Shown here one piece after another: positions 36,263 through 46,631 of a DNA stretch of 64,000 nucleotides (the first letter of the stretch is position 1; each line of letters begins with the position of its first letter). The position numbers and the translations under genes were made by a program. Source of the DNA: an uncultured Pelagibacteraceae bacterium (lineage in GTDB: Bacteria > Pseudomonadota > Alphaproteobacteria > Pelagibacterales > Pelagibacteraceae); the NCBI GenBank assembly GCA_902592445.1, contig CACJEN010000001.1:124001-188000 (forward strand). Reading direction: 5' to 3'. The notes under the pieces were generated by a model. The model was not told where the DNA came from. It did no database searches and worked only from the letters and a program-made list of their open reading frames with translations.

Positions 36263-37868
36263 ATTCAAGTTTGTTGAAAAGAAATCAAATTTAAAAATCT
36301 CCTTTGAGAGAATTGCTTTTATATTTTTTATTTTTTTTATAATTTCTTTATTGTTTTCAACTAAAATTTTATTTCTCAGTTATAACGATCTGCCTGAAAA
36401 AAAAGTTACAAAAAAAAAAGAAAATTTTAGATCTAGTATTACTGATAGGGAAGGTGATATTTTAGCTAAATCAGTCAGAATAACTAACTTAGGAATAGAT
36501 CCAAGGTTAGTTGTAGACAAAAAAAAACTATTATTATCTTTAAAATTACTTTTTCCACATAAAAACTTCATAGATCAAATAAATGGAAAAAAATTTTTTT
36601 ATGTACAAAAAAAAATACCACCAGAAAAATTAGAAGCAGTTTTAAAATTAGGAGAAAAGGCATTTAGATTAGAAGAAAAAATTGCAAGAGTGTATCCAAA
36701 TGGAGAATTGTTTAGTCATATTATTGGTCAAATAGATGATAATAATAATGGTATATCTGGATTAGAAAAAAGTTTTGATTATGAGTTAAGATCCTCAAAA
36801 GAGGCCTTGAAACTTACAGTTGATAAAGAACTGCAATACTTAATTAGAGAAGAGTTAGTAAAAGCTGAAGATATATTCAACAATGTTGGGAGTGCAGCAA
36901 TTTTAATGAATATTCATAATGGAGAAATATTATCAATGATTTCTCTTCCAGATTTTGATTTAAACAAAAGAAAAAATCTAGAAGATAAAAAATATATAAA
37001 TAGGGCAACGAAGGGAGTTTATGAATTAGGATCAGTTTTTAAAACCTTCACTTTAGCTGCTGGAATAAATTATGATGTAGTTGGTCCAGATACAGAATTT
37101 ATCAACTTAGAAAATAAAATTACTTGTAATAAAAATTCAATAGAAGAATATGACAAAAAAATTCCATCAGATTTAACTGCTGAACAAATTTTAATAAGAT
37201 CTGGAAACATAGGATCTGTTCGTATCGCCCAAAAGGTAGGAATAGATAATTTTGAGGATTTTTTAGTAAAAATTGGAATATTAAACCAAATTACATTTGA
37301 TACAGATGAAATTGGAACTACACAAATTGGAAGATGGGGCAAATGTAAACTTGCTACAGTTGCATTTGGACATGGTATAGCTACTACACTTTTACAACTC
37401 ACAAAAGGTTACTCTATTGTTACTAATGGTGGATACGAAATAAATCCAACATTGATTAAAAAAAAATATGAAAACGATAAAGTAAGATTAATCAATCAAG
37501 ATGTTTCAAATCTTATTAATCCAATATTAAGAAAAATAGTATCAACAAAAGAGGGAACGGCTGGATTTGCAAATGTAGCTGGGTTTGAAGTTGGAGGAAA
37601 AACAGGCACTGCTGATCAACCAGCAGATGGGGAATATTCAAAAAAAAAAATAAATACTTTTGCTTCTGTTTTCCCTGCCTCAGATCCAAAGTTTGCTTTA
37701 GTGGTAATGTTAGATGAACCAAAACCGAATAAAGAGTTTGTATATAATTATAGAGATGGAAGACAACCTTATAAAGGAAATTGGAGAAACACTGCTGGAT
37801 GGACTACCGTTTGGGTTACAGGTCAAATAATTGATAAAATTGGGCCAATTTTAGCCACAAAATATTAA
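36255..37868 (+). CDS. ftsI: Septal transpeptidase FtsI (PBP3)
   Basis: A 537-residue class B penicillin-binding protein that crosslinks septal peptidoglycan. It has one N-terminal membrane helix (about 18-36), a pedestal domain (FRSSITDREGDILAKS, RVYPNGELFSHIIGQ) and a transpeptidase domain with all three active-site motifs: SVFK at 260-263 with the nucleophile Ser260, SGN at 316-318 and KTGT at 449-452. The length is typical. It lies between ftsL and the murE-murF fusion. Confidence 0.96.
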   Translation: MSEFKFVEKKSNLKISFERIAFIFFIFFIISLLFSTKILFLSYNDLPEKKVTKKKENFRSSITDREGDILAKSVRITNLGIDPRLVVDKKKLLLSLKLLFPHKNFIDQINGKKFFYVQKKIPPEKLEAVLKLGEKAFRLEEKIARVYPNGELFSHIIGQIDDNNNGISGLEKSFDYELRSSKEALKLTVDKELQYLIREELVKAEDIFNNVGSAAILMNIHNGEILSMISLPDFDLNKRKNLEDKKYINRATKGVYELGSVFKTFTLAAGINYDVVGPDTEFINLENKITCNKNSIEEYDKKIPSDLTAEQILIRSGNIGSVRIAQKVGIDNFEDFLVKIGILNQITFDTDEIGTTQIGRWGKCKLATVAFGHGIATTLLQLTKGYSIVTNGGYEINPTLIKKKYENDKVRLINQDVSNLINPILRKIVSTKEGTAGFANVAGFEVGGKTGTADQPADGEYSKKKINTFASVFPASDPKFALVVMLDEPKPNKEFVYNYRDGRQPYKGNWRNTAGWTTVWVTGQIIDKIGPILATKY

Positions 37869-37876
37869 GAGCGTAA

Positions 37877-40699
37877 ATGATGTTACTTAAAGATTATCTT
37901 CCAAATATAAATAAAAAATTTAAAAATTTAAATTTCTCAGGCTTAGCATTTAATTCGAAAGAGGTAAAAAAAAATTACATATTTATTGCAATTAAAGGAG
38001 ATAGGTTTGATGGAAACAATTATATAAATGATGCAATCAAAAATGGCGCAAAAATTATTATTTCTTCAAAATTTAAAGATCAAATTAAAAATAATATTAT
38101 TTATTTAAAACAAAAAAATCCAAGACAAATATTATCTCTTTTGTCTTCGCAAATTTTTAAAAAAAAACCACAAAATCTAATTGCTGTTACAGGAACTAAT
38201 GGAAAAACTTCAATTGCAAATTTTTATTATCAAATTTTAAAAAAAAACAAAAAAAAGGTAGCATCTTTCGGTACCCTTGGAATTAGTGGAAAGAAAAAAA
38301 TCGAAAACACATCAAATACTACTTTTGATCCAATAAAAATTGGAAAGAATTTAAATTATTTAGAAAAAAAAAAAATTAATAATGTGATATTAGAAGCATC
38401 AAGTCATGGGCTAAAACAACATCGGCTTGATGGATTAAAATTTAACGTTGGAATATTTACAAATCTAAGCAGAGATCATTTAGATTATCACAAAACCTTT
38501 AAAGATTATTTAAATACAAAATTAATTTTGTTTAAGAAATTGATGAAAAAAGGATCTTTTGCTATTTTTGATGAAGACATAAAATATGCAAAAATTTTAA
38601 AAAATATTTGTAAAAAAAATAAAATTAAAAAATTTACAATTGGAGAGGTAAATGGTGACTTATTAATTAAAAATTATTCTATTGTTAATAATAAACAAGA
38701 ATTAACATTTTCTTTTAATAAAAAAAAATACCATTTAAAAACCCAATTGATTGGCAAGATCCAAATTAAAAATCTTTTAATGTCAATTCTAGCCGCACAT
38801 AAAAGTAATATAAAATTAGATAATATTCTTAAATCTGTAGAAAATATTAAAGCTGTACCAGGTCGTTTTGAAGAAATTGGGAATTTTAAAAATAATTCAA
38901 TAGCTATTTTAGATTATGCTCACACACCTGATGCGTTGAGGACCTGTGTTTTAAACATTAAAGAGCAGTTTAAACATCGAAAAGTAAATTTAGTTTTTGG
39001 TTGCGGGGGAGATAGGGATAAACCAAAGAGATCAATTATGGGCAAAATTGCTAATGATTTATGTGATAAAATATATTTAACTGACGATAATCCTAGAACA
39101 GAAAGTCCAAAAAAAATAAGAAACAATATCAAAGCTAAGATTTTAAAATCAAAATTAGTTGAAATTCCTTCAAGAAAAAAAGCAATTGAAAAGGCAATAA
39201 AAGATTTAAGATCTGATGAGATATTGATAGTGGCAGGAAAAGGTCACGAAAATTACCAAGAATACAAAACTAAGAAATTTTTTTCAGATAAAGCTTGTAT
39301 GATTGATGCTATTCATAAAAAAAATAAAAAATTATCTAAGAATTTAAAGGTAAATATCATTAATGAATACTTAAATATAAAAATTAATAATAACTTTTTA
39401 ATTAATAAAGCATCTATTAATTCAAAAGATATAAAAAAAAATAATATTTTTTTTGGTATTAAAGGAAAGAATATTGATGGGAACAAGTTTGCCGATGAAG
39501 CTCTTAAGAAAAAAGCATCTATTTGTATATTAGAAAAAAATTATTCAAAAAAAAATCCAAGAAAAATATTTGTAAAAGATACACTTAAAACTTTTTCAAA
39601 TTTATCATGTATAATACGTAAATCATTAGGAACACCAATTGTCGCAATTACAGGATCTGCTGGTAAAACTTCTTTAAAAGAACTAATTGGTCAGAGTCTT
39701 AATACTTTAATACCAACTTCATATTCAAAAAAATCATTCAACAATCAATATGGAGTTCCATTGTCGTTATTTAATATTGATATGAAGCATAAAATTGGAG
39801 TATTTGAAATTGGAATGGATAAGAAAGGTGAAATTCAAAAGTTGTCTAATTTAATCCGACCAGATATTGGAGTAATAACAAATATATCTTATGCTCATAT
39901 TAAAAACTTTAATTCAATTAAGGGAATTGCAGAGGCAAAAGCTGAAATTATAAAAAATATTGCTAGTGGAGGCAGGATCATCTTAAATGCAGATGATGTT
40001 TTTTATAATTTTTTTAAAGAGAGGGCATTAAATAAAGGATTAAAGATAATTTCCTTTAGTATTAAAAATAAATCAGATTTTCAATTTATAGATAATAAAA
40101 AAAATAGAATAAAAAAAATTCTCGAAATAAAATCTAATAATAAAAAATACAAATTTAAAATAAATAAAGATTTATATAATTATAAGCTTAATTTAGCAGC
40201 AGCCGTTGCAGTAATTTCGAATTTTATAAAAATCGACAAATTAAATAAAAATATATTCAAGGATTATATTCATCCATCAGGCAGAGGTAACCTAAAAAAA
40301 ATTAAAATTAAAAAAAAGACAATCCATTTAATTGATGAAAGCTATAATTCAAACCCATTATCACTGAAATTTTCTATTGAAAAATTTGATAAAATTAAAA
40401 CACGAAATGCTAAATATTTGCTGCTTGGAGATATGTTAGAGCTTGGTAAATTTTCAAAAAAATTACACTCTAATATTGCAAATAATATTAATAAAACTCA
40501 AATATCCAAAGTATATGTCTATGGTAAAGATATAAATTATACTTTCAACAAATTAAGAACACAAAAGAAGGGCAAAATCTTAAAATCTAACAGTGAAATA
40601 TTAAGATTTATAAGTAATGAAATTAATAATAATGATTATCTTATGGTGAAAGGATCAAATTCGACTGGATTAAACGAAATAATAAAAAAATTAAATTAA
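37877..40699 (+). CDS. murE-murF: MurE-MurF fusion: UDP-MurNAc-tripeptide synthetase / D-Ala-D-Ala ligase
   Basis: A single 940-residue frame carries two Mur ligases that act in succession. Residues 1 to about 485 are MurE: the ATP loop VTGTNGKTS is near 104-112, and DNPR at 404-407 is the motif of meso-diaminopimelate-adding enzymes. From about 492 a MurF follows, with N-terminal FGIKGKNIDGNKFADEAL, ATP loop TGSAGKTS at 592-599, NNQYGVPLS, and DESYNSNPLSLKFSI. The join, around 39347, has no stop or internal start context. Such MurE-MurF fusions are known from Bordetella. Confidence 0.94.
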   Translation: MMLLKDYLPNINKKFKNLNFSGLAFNSKEVKKNYIFIAIKGDRFDGNNYINDAIKNGAKIIISSKFKDQIKNNIIYLKQKNPRQILSLLSSQIFKKKPQNLIAVTGTNGKTSIANFYYQILKKNKKKVASFGTLGISGKKKIENTSNTTFDPIKIGKNLNYLEKKKINNVILEASSHGLKQHRLDGLKFNVGIFTNLSRDHLDYHKTFKDYLNTKLILFKKLMKKGSFAIFDEDIKYAKILKNICKKNKIKKFTIGEVNGDLLIKNYSIVNNKQELTFSFNKKKYHLKTQLIGKIQIKNLLMSILAAHKSNIKLDNILKSVENIKAVPGRFEEIGNFKNNSIAILDYAHTPDALRTCVLNIKEQFKHRKVNLVFGCGGDRDKPKRSIMGKIANDLCDKIYLTDDNPRTESPKKIRNNIKAKILKSKLVEIPSRKKAIEKAIKDLRSDEILIVAGKGHENYQEYKTKKFFSDKACMIDAIHKKNKKLSKNLKVNIINEYLNIKINNNFLINKASINSKDIKKNNIFFGIKGKNIDGNKFADEALKKKASICILEKNYSKKNPRKIFVKDTLKTFSNLSCIIRKSLGTPIVAITGSAGKTSLKELIGQSLNTLIPTSYSKKSFNNQYGVPLSLFNIDMKHKIGVFEIGMDKKGEIQKLSNLIRPDIGVITNISYAHIKNFNSIKGIAEAKAEIIKNIASGGRIILNADDVFYNFFKERALNKGLKIISFSIKNKSDFQFIDNKKNRIKKILEIKSNNKKYKFKINKDLYNYKLNLAAAVAVISNFIKIDKLNKNIFKDYIHPSGRGNLKKIKIKKKTIHLIDESYNSNPLSLKFSIEKFDKIKTRNAKYLLLGDMLELGKFSKKLHSNIANNINKTQISKVYVYGKDINYTFNKLRTQKKGKILKSNSEILRFISNEINNNDYLMVKGSNSTGLNEIIKKLN

Positions 40700-40702
40700 T
40701 TT

Positions 40703-41788
40703 ATGCTTTATATTTTATTTTCAAATTTAGTTGATACTTTTAGTTTTTTTAATGTCTTTAAATATCTGACTGTCCGAACAGGATTATCAATGTTTACAGC
40801 AATGATAGTAGTATTTATAGCTGGTGGACCATTTATTAGATATTTCTCATCAAAAAAAATACACAATCCGATTCGAGATGATGGACCAGATGAACATATA
40901 GTAAAAAAAATTGGAACACCTACAATGGGGGGGTTATTAATATTGTTTGGTGTTTTCTCGGGTGTCCTTTTGTGGGGAGATTTATCAAATCCTTATAATT
41001 GGTTTCTTATTTATATCGCTGGTACTTTTGGACTGTTAGGTGCTTATGATGATTACAAAAAAATAAAATTTAACAATTCAAGTGGCGTTTCTTCTAAATT
41101 TAAAATTTCAATTCAAATATTTTTAGCAGTTGTTGGGATATTAATTTTATATTATTCAGGTGTATCAGATGAAATAGAAAATCTATATTTTCCATTTTTA
41201 AAAAATTTAGTTATTAATTTAGGTTGGTTTTTTATACCTTTTTATATTTTTGTACTTGTGGGCTCATCTAATGCTGTGAACTTGACCGATGGTTTAGATG
41301 GCTTAGCAACAGTTCCAGTGATACTTGTAGCTTCATGCTTTGCATTGATAAGCTATGTTTCTGGAAATATGGTTTTTTCAGGTTATTTGCAAATTCCTTA
41401 CATAGAGGGTGTTGGAGAGGCCTCAATATTTTGTGGTGCAATAATAGGAGCGTGCCTTGGTTTTCTTTGGTTTAATGCACCACCTGCAAAAATTTTTATG
41501 GGTGACACTGGGTCACTTTCTTTAGGCGGGTCATTAGGGGCTGTTGGAATAATAACAAAACATGAAATTGTTTTAGCTATTACGGGCGGTTTGTTTGTTT
41601 TAGAGGCTATATCAGTAATTGTGCAGGTTATTTCATTTAAATTGACTGGAAAAAGAATTTTTAGAATGGCTCCAATACATCATCATTTTGAAAAAAAAGG
41701 ATGGCCAGAGTCAACTGTTGTAATTAGATTTTGGATTATATCTATAATTTTAGCATTAATTGGAATTGCAACTCTAAAATTAAGATAA
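40703..41788 (+). CDS. mraY: Phospho-N-acetylmuramoyl-pentapeptide transferase
   Basis: A 361-residue polytopic inner-membrane enzyme that makes lipid I by joining UDP-MurNAc-pentapeptide to undecaprenyl phosphate. Seen: TPTMGGLLIL, GAYDDYKKIKF with the paired Asp, NAVNLTDGLDGLA, IFMGDTGSLSLGG and the C-terminal MAPIHHHFEKKGW histidine motif. About ten membrane segments. It starts 3 bp after the fusion gene, and its stop shares one base with the murD ATG. Confidence 0.97.
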   Translation: MLYILFSNLVDTFSFFNVFKYLTVRTGLSMFTAMIVVFIAGGPFIRYFSSKKIHNPIRDDGPDEHIVKKIGTPTMGGLLILFGVFSGVLLWGDLSNPYNWFLIYIAGTFGLLGAYDDYKKIKFNNSSGVSSKFKISIQIFLAVVGILILYYSGVSDEIENLYFPFLKNLVINLGWFFIPFYIFVLVGSSNAVNLTDGLDGLATVPVILVASCFALISYVSGNMVFSGYLQIPYIEGVGEASIFCGAIIGACLGFLWFNAPPAKIFMGDTGSLSLGGSLGAVGIITKHEIVLAITGGLFVLEAISVIVQVISFKLTGKRIFRMAPIHHHFEKKGWPESTVVIRFWIISIILALIGIATLKLR

Positions 41789-43086
41789 TGATATTAAAAG
41801 AAAATTTTTTTTTTAAAAAAAAAATTTTAATTTATGGATTAGGAAAATCTGGAAGTGCATGTTTTGACTTTTTAAATAGAAATAATAACCTATTAGTTTT
41901 TGATGATAATTTTCCTATAAAAAATAAAAAATATATTCATTACTTTTTTTCTCCATATAGAATAAAAAAAATAAATTTTGATTATATTTTTTTAAGCCCT
42001 GGAATTGATATAAATAACTGTGTTTTATCTAAGTTTTTAAAAAAAAATAAAAATAAAATAATTAGTGAATTAGATATTTTTTATAAAACATATCCAAAAT
42101 TAAATAAAATTACAATTACAGGAACAAATGGAAAATCAACTACATCTAAATTAATTTACGAAGTTTTAAAATACCATAAAAAAGATGTTAGATTAGTGGG
42201 AAATATTGGAAATCCAATTTTAAAAGAGAAAAATATAAAAAAAAATACAATTTTTGTAATTGAGGCTTCATCCTATCAAATCGACTACAGTAAATATTTT
42301 GAAACTAATATAGCTCTAATTTTGAATATAGCCCCCGATCATTTAGAAAGGCATAAAACTTTTCAAAATTATATAAATGCTAAATTAAAATTAATTAAAA
42401 AACAGAGTAAAAAATCAATTGCGCTTATCGAAAAAAATAATGGGCTAATTAAAGATATTTTAAGATCACAAAAGGTTAAATCTAAAATAAAAGATGTAGA
42501 CTTTAAAGAATTTAATAGCTTTTATAAAAAAATAAATAATAATTATTTTAAAAATTTATCAAATATAAAAAATTTATCATTTGTATTAAAGCTTTCTAAT
42601 ATCTTAAAGCTTGATAAATCAAAAATTTTAAAAGTAGTAAATAGTTTCAAAGGATTAAATTATAGACAACAGATTGTTTATAATAAAAAAAAATTTTTGA
42701 TAATTAATGACTCAAAATCAACATCATTTTCATCAACAGTGCCATTGTTACAATCATACGAAAATATCTATTGGATTTTAGGCGGTTTAGCAAAGAAGGG
42801 TGATAAACTAAATTTAAATAAAAAATATTTTAAGAATATAAAAGCTTATGTCTATGGAACTAACAAAGCATTTTTTTTAAATGTACTGAAAAATAAATGC
42901 AGATTGCATTCATCAAAAAATCTAAAGGATATTCTTTCTAAATTATTTTTAGATATTAAAAAAAATAAAAATGGAAAAAAAACTATTTTATACAGCCCTG
43001 CAGCAGCTTCATTTGATCAGTTTAAAAATTTTGAGGAGAGAGGAAGATATTTTAATCAACTATTAAAAAAATATATAAATGCATAG
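41788..43086 (+). CDS. murD: UDP-N-acetylmuramoylalanine-D-glutamate ligase
   Basis: A 432-residue cytosolic Mur ligase that adds D-glutamate. The Rossmann start reads ILIYGLGKSGSACFDFL, the ATP loop is ITITGTNGKSTTSKL, VIEASSYQIDYS is the carbamoylated-Lys region equivalent, and LNIAPDHLERHKTFQNYI and INDSKSTSFSSTVPLL complete the family pattern. The start was moved to the ATG at 41788, inside TAATG at the mraY stop, since the 19 upstream in-frame codons only shadow mraY. It overlaps ftsW by 8 bp. Confidence 0.94.
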   Translation: MILKENFFFKKKILIYGLGKSGSACFDFLNRNNNLLVFDDNFPIKNKKYIHYFFSPYRIKKINFDYIFLSPGIDINNCVLSKFLKKNKNKIISELDIFYKTYPKLNKITITGTNGKSTTSKLIYEVLKYHKKDVRLVGNIGNPILKEKNIKKNTIFVIEASSYQIDYSKYFETNIALILNIAPDHLERHKTFQNYINAKLKLIKKQSKKSIALIEKNNGLIKDILRSQKVKSKIKDVDFKEFNSFYKKINNNYFKNLSNIKNLSFVLKLSNILKLDKSKILKVVNSFKGLNYRQQIVYNKKKFLIINDSKSTSFSSTVPLLQSYENIYWILGGLAKKGDKLNLNKKYFKNIKAYVYGTNKAFFLNVLKNKCRLHSSKNLKDILSKLFLDIKKNKNGKKTILYSPAAASFDQFKNFEERGRYFNQLLKKYINA

Positions 43087-44191
43087 ATTTTTTGAAAATT
43101 TTTATGATTGGTGGAAGAATATAGATAAATTTATGCTTTTTCTTATTTCAGTTTTATTTTTTTTAGGTCTTTTCTTTTCTTTGGTATCTACATCTTTAAT
43201 TGCCTCCGACAAACTTGATACAAACTCATATTACTTTTTTATAAAACACTTAATTTTTGTTGGGCTGGGAGCTTTAATACTGTTTTTTCTATCAATTTTG
43301 AAAGAAGATATATTAATTAAAATCTCATTAGTTTTTTTTTTAATCACACTAGTTTTTCTTTTAATGGTTCCATTTGTGGGTATAGAAGTAAAAGGATCAA
43401 AAAGATGGCTTGATTTAGGGGTTTTACCACGCTTTCAACCTATAGAATTGTTAAAACCATACTTTATAGTTTTTGTCTCAATTATGCTCTGTTTAAATAA
43501 AAATATTTTTTACAAATATTTATTAAGCGGCATTGTTCTTTTGCCAGTTATACTTCTTTTAATATCACAGCCCGATCTTGGCCAGACGTTATTAATTACC
43601 ATGGTATGGTTAACACTAATATTTGTTTCAGGAATAAACATATATCTATTCTTTTTGTTTTTTATTTTTACAATATCAATATCAACATATTTAATATTTT
43701 TTGTATCAAAGTTTGAATACATAAAAATAAGACTTTTATCTTTTTTGAATACTAGTAGTGGAAATAATTACCAAGCGGATCGAGCAAGTGATGCGATTTC
43801 TGGTGGAGGATTTTTTGGTAGAGGGATCGGTGAAGGAACATTAAATTCAAAAGTTCCTGAAGCGCACACAGATTATATAATCTCTGTCATATCAGAAGAG
43901 TTTGGAGCTATTATTGTAATTTTGATAATGATTTTATATTTAGTCTTCTCTTATAATGTGATCAAAAAAATTAATAATACTATTTCAGAAAAAAATAAAT
44001 TAATTTTAATTGGATGTATAACGTTGATATTGTTACAAACATTTGTACATATTGGAGTAAATATTAGATTGTTACCTACTACTGGTATGACTCTGCCATT
44101 TTTAAGTTATGGTGGCTCATCTATAATTAGTACAGCTTTAGTTTCAGGTATAATACTTAACTTAACAAAAAGAAGATTGTCAGAAGTATGA
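43079..44191 (+). CDS. ftsW: Septal peptidoglycan polymerase FtsW (SEDS family)
   Basis: A 370-residue polytopic SEDS glycosyltransferase that polymerises lipid II at the septum with FtsI. Visible are KGSKRWLDLGVLPRFQPIEL, ISQPDLGQTLLITMVWL, YQADRASDAISGGGFFGRGI, PEAHTDYIISVISEEFG with the catalytic Asp, and LLPTTGMTLPFLSYGGSS. About ten transmembrane segments. It overlaps murD (8 bp) and murG (4 bp, ATGA). Confidence 0.96.
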   Translation: MHRFFENFYDWWKNIDKFMLFLISVLFFLGLFFSLVSTSLIASDKLDTNSYYFFIKHLIFVGLGALILFFLSILKEDILIKISLVFFLITLVFLLMVPFVGIEVKGSKRWLDLGVLPRFQPIELLKPYFIVFVSIMLCLNKNIFYKYLLSGIVLLPVILLLISQPDLGQTLLITMVWLTLIFVSGINIYLFFLFFIFTISISTYLIFFVSKFEYIKIRLLSFLNTSSGNNYQADRASDAISGGGFFGRGIGEGTLNSKVPEAHTDYIISVISEEFGAIIVILIMILYLVFSYNVIKKINNTISEKNKLILIGCITLILLQTFVHIGVNIRLLPTTGMTLPFLSYGGSSIISTALVSGIILNLTKRRLSEV

Positions 44192-45252
44192 AAAAAATTT
44201 TAATCGTAACGGGTGGCTCAGGTGGCCATGTAATACCCGCTCTTACAATTTTTGATCATTTAAAAAATAATTTTGATGCTCGTATAGCCACAGATGAAAG
44301 GGGTACTAAATTTATAAATAAACAAGATTACGAATATAATTTAATAAAAGTACCAAATTTATTTAGTAATATTTGGTTTCTACCATTTAAATTATTTAAA
44401 TTTATTTATGTAATTTTCGAATCATATAATTACTTAAAAAAAAATAATATAAGCAAAATTATAAGCACAGGTGGGTATATGTCCTTCCCATTTTGTTTTG
44501 CATCTTTATTTTTAAATTGTGAGATTGTTTTATTTGAACCAAATAGTGTGATTGGACGGTCAAATAAATATATGATTAAAATTGCAAAAAAGATTTTATG
44601 TTACGATAAAAACTTGAAATTATTTCCCAAAAAATATTTTGGAAAAATTGCATTGATTGCTCCAATTTTGAGAAAAAAAATTTATGAAGCAGAAAAAAAT
44701 TCTCAACATTTACAAAAAAAAGTTATTAAAATTTTAATAGTTGGAGGAAGTCAAGGATCTATTTTTTTTGATAAACAAATAACAAAATACATTTTGGAGT
44801 TATCAAAAGAACTAAACATCGCAGTTAAGCAACAAGTTTTAAATATAAATGAACGAAAAAGAATTAATGATTATTATCAAAAATCTAATTTTAAATATGA
44901 ATTATTTGATTTTGATGTAAATCTTCATACAAAAATTAATGATATAGATATCGCAATTACAAGATCAGGTGCTTCTGCAATTGCAGAATTAGCACATTTA
45001 AACATACCTTTTTTAGCAATACCTTTCCCATTTGCTAAAGATAATCATCAATTTTATAACGCCAAGGTATACGAGGAAAATAATTGTTGTTGGTTAATAA
45101 AACAAAACGATCTTAACAGCATAAATTTTAAAAATTTATTTAAAGATAAGAAAGATCATGAAGAAAAAAAAAATAATTTATCAAAAATTACTAACCAAAA
45201 CAGCTGGAATAATGTAAATAAAAAATTGATAGACCTTATCAATGAAAATTAA
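44188..45252 (+). CDS. murG: UDP-GlcNAc:lipid I GlcNAc transferase
   Basis: A 354-residue peripheral membrane GT-B glycosyltransferase that turns lipid I into lipid II. The N-terminal loop is ILIVTGGSGGHVIPAL, with STGGYMSFPFCFAS in the membrane-facing part. The UDP-GlcNAc site is ILIVGGSQGSIFFDKQ and ITRSGASAIAELAHLNIPFL, followed by PFPFAKDNHQFYNA. The length is normal. It overlaps ftsW by 4 bp and murC by 11 bp. Confidence 0.95.
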   Translation: MKKILIVTGGSGGHVIPALTIFDHLKNNFDARIATDERGTKFINKQDYEYNLIKVPNLFSNIWFLPFKLFKFIYVIFESYNYLKKNNISKIISTGGYMSFPFCFASLFLNCEIVLFEPNSVIGRSNKYMIKIAKKILCYDKNLKLFPKKYFGKIALIAPILRKKIYEAEKNSQHLQKKVIKILIVGGSQGSIFFDKQITKYILELSKELNIAVKQQVLNINERKRINDYYQKSNFKYELFDFDVNLHTKINDIDIAITRSGASAIAELAHLNIPFLAIPFPFAKDNHQFYNAKVYEENNCCWLIKQNDLNSINFKNLFKDKKDHEEKKNNLSKITNQNSWNNVNKKLIDLINEN

Positions 45253-46621
45253 TTTAGGAAAAAGAGAGCTAATTCACTTTATTGGAATAGGTGGAATAGG
45301 TATGAGTGGCTTGGCTTTAATAATGAACGGTCTTGGTTTCAGAGTTCAAGGTAGTGATATTTCAGAAAATAAGAATATTGATAGATTAAAACAAAAAAAA
45401 ATACCAATCTTCTTAAATCATACCAAAAAAAATTTAAAAAATAGTACTGTTCTTGTAATTTCAACAGCAATAAAAAAGAATAATCCTGAATTAGTTCAAG
45501 CAAAAAAATTAAAGTTACCAATATATACAAGAGGAGAAATGCTTGGTCATATTGTTTCTTTAATGAAAAATATTGTAGTCACAGGATCTCATGGAAAAAC
45601 AACTACAACATCATTACTGTCTAGTATATTTGGAAGCGCCAAATTGGATCCAACCATAATTAATGGAGGAGTTTTAAATTCATTTGGTAACTCAGCTAAA
45701 CTTGGAAAAAGTAATTGGTGCTTAATTGAATCTGATGAGTCTGATGGAAGCTTTTTAAAAATACCTTTTACATATTCTATAATTACAAATATTGATGCCG
45801 AACACCTGGATTTTTATAAATCTCTTGAAAATTTGAAAAAAAATTTTTTAAGCTTTATAGAAAAAACTCCCTCACTAGGGAAAACTTTTTTATGTATTGA
45901 TGATAAAAATATTAAAGAAGTTATTAAAAAAACAAATAATAAAAATTTTTATTCATATGGATTATCAAAGGATGCAAACTTTAATATAACAAATACTTTG
46001 CAAAAAGAAAAATACTCTGAATTTAATTTAAAAATAAAAATACCTGGCAGTAAAAAAGAAATAAAAAAAATAAAGATACCTTTAATTGGTATGCATAATA
46101 TTAAAAACGCAGCTTCATGTGCTGCTGTTGCTTTTTTAATTGGGATAAATGATAAGACTATCAAAGAAGGTCTAAAAAATTTTAAAGGTGTGCAAAGAAG
46201 ATTTAATTTTCTTTTTAAAAAAAATGATGCATTATTTTTTGATGACTATGCACACCATCCAACAGAAATATCTTCTGTACTCGAGGGAGTAAAAGAAGTT
46301 TACAAGGAAAAGGAAATTATATGCATATTTCAGCCACACAGAATATCCAGAGTAAAAAACCTTAAATTTGAATTTTCTAGATCCTTTAAAAAAGCAGATA
46401 CCGTAATTCTTTGTCCAATATATAAAGCAAGTGAAAATATTAAACTCGGTTTTGCATATGAAAAATTTGCAAAATTAATAATTAAAAATTCAAATGTTAG
46501 TCTTATTAAAATTGAGAATGAAGATAGTCTAAAAAAATTAATTAAACAAACGGGCTATGGTGAAAAAATTTATATAGGAATGGGCGCTGGAAGCATTTCT
46601 AATTGGATGAGGAATTTATAA
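45242..46621 (+). CDS. murC: UDP-N-acetylmuramate-L-alanine ligase
   Basis: A 459-residue Mur ligase that adds the first L-alanine. The N-terminal Rossmann motif is IHFIGIGGIGMSGLALIM, the ATP loop is VVTGSHGKTTTTSLLSS, CLIESDESDGSFLKI and NIDAEHLDFY are metal/ATP motifs, and FFDDYAHHPTEISS and CIFQPHRISR lie in the C-terminal domain. The length is normal. It is followed by murB after 10 bp. Confidence 0.96.
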   Translation: MKINLGKRELIHFIGIGGIGMSGLALIMNGLGFRVQGSDISENKNIDRLKQKKIPIFLNHTKKNLKNSTVLVISTAIKKNNPELVQAKKLKLPIYTRGEMLGHIVSLMKNIVVTGSHGKTTTTSLLSSIFGSAKLDPTIINGGVLNSFGNSAKLGKSNWCLIESDESDGSFLKIPFTYSIITNIDAEHLDFYKSLENLKKNFLSFIEKTPSLGKTFLCIDDKNIKEVIKKTNNKNFYSYGLSKDANFNITNTLQKEKYSEFNLKIKIPGSKKEIKKIKIPLIGMHNIKNAASCAAVAFLIGINDKTIKEGLKNFKGVQRRFNFLFKKNDALFFDDYAHHPTEISSVLEGVKEVYKEKEIICIFQPHRISRVKNLKFEFSRSFKKADTVILCPIYKASENIKLGFAYEKFAKLIIKNSNVSLIKIENEDSLKKLIKQTGYGEKIYIGMGAGSISNWMRNL

Positions 46622-46631
46622 AAAAAAATTA

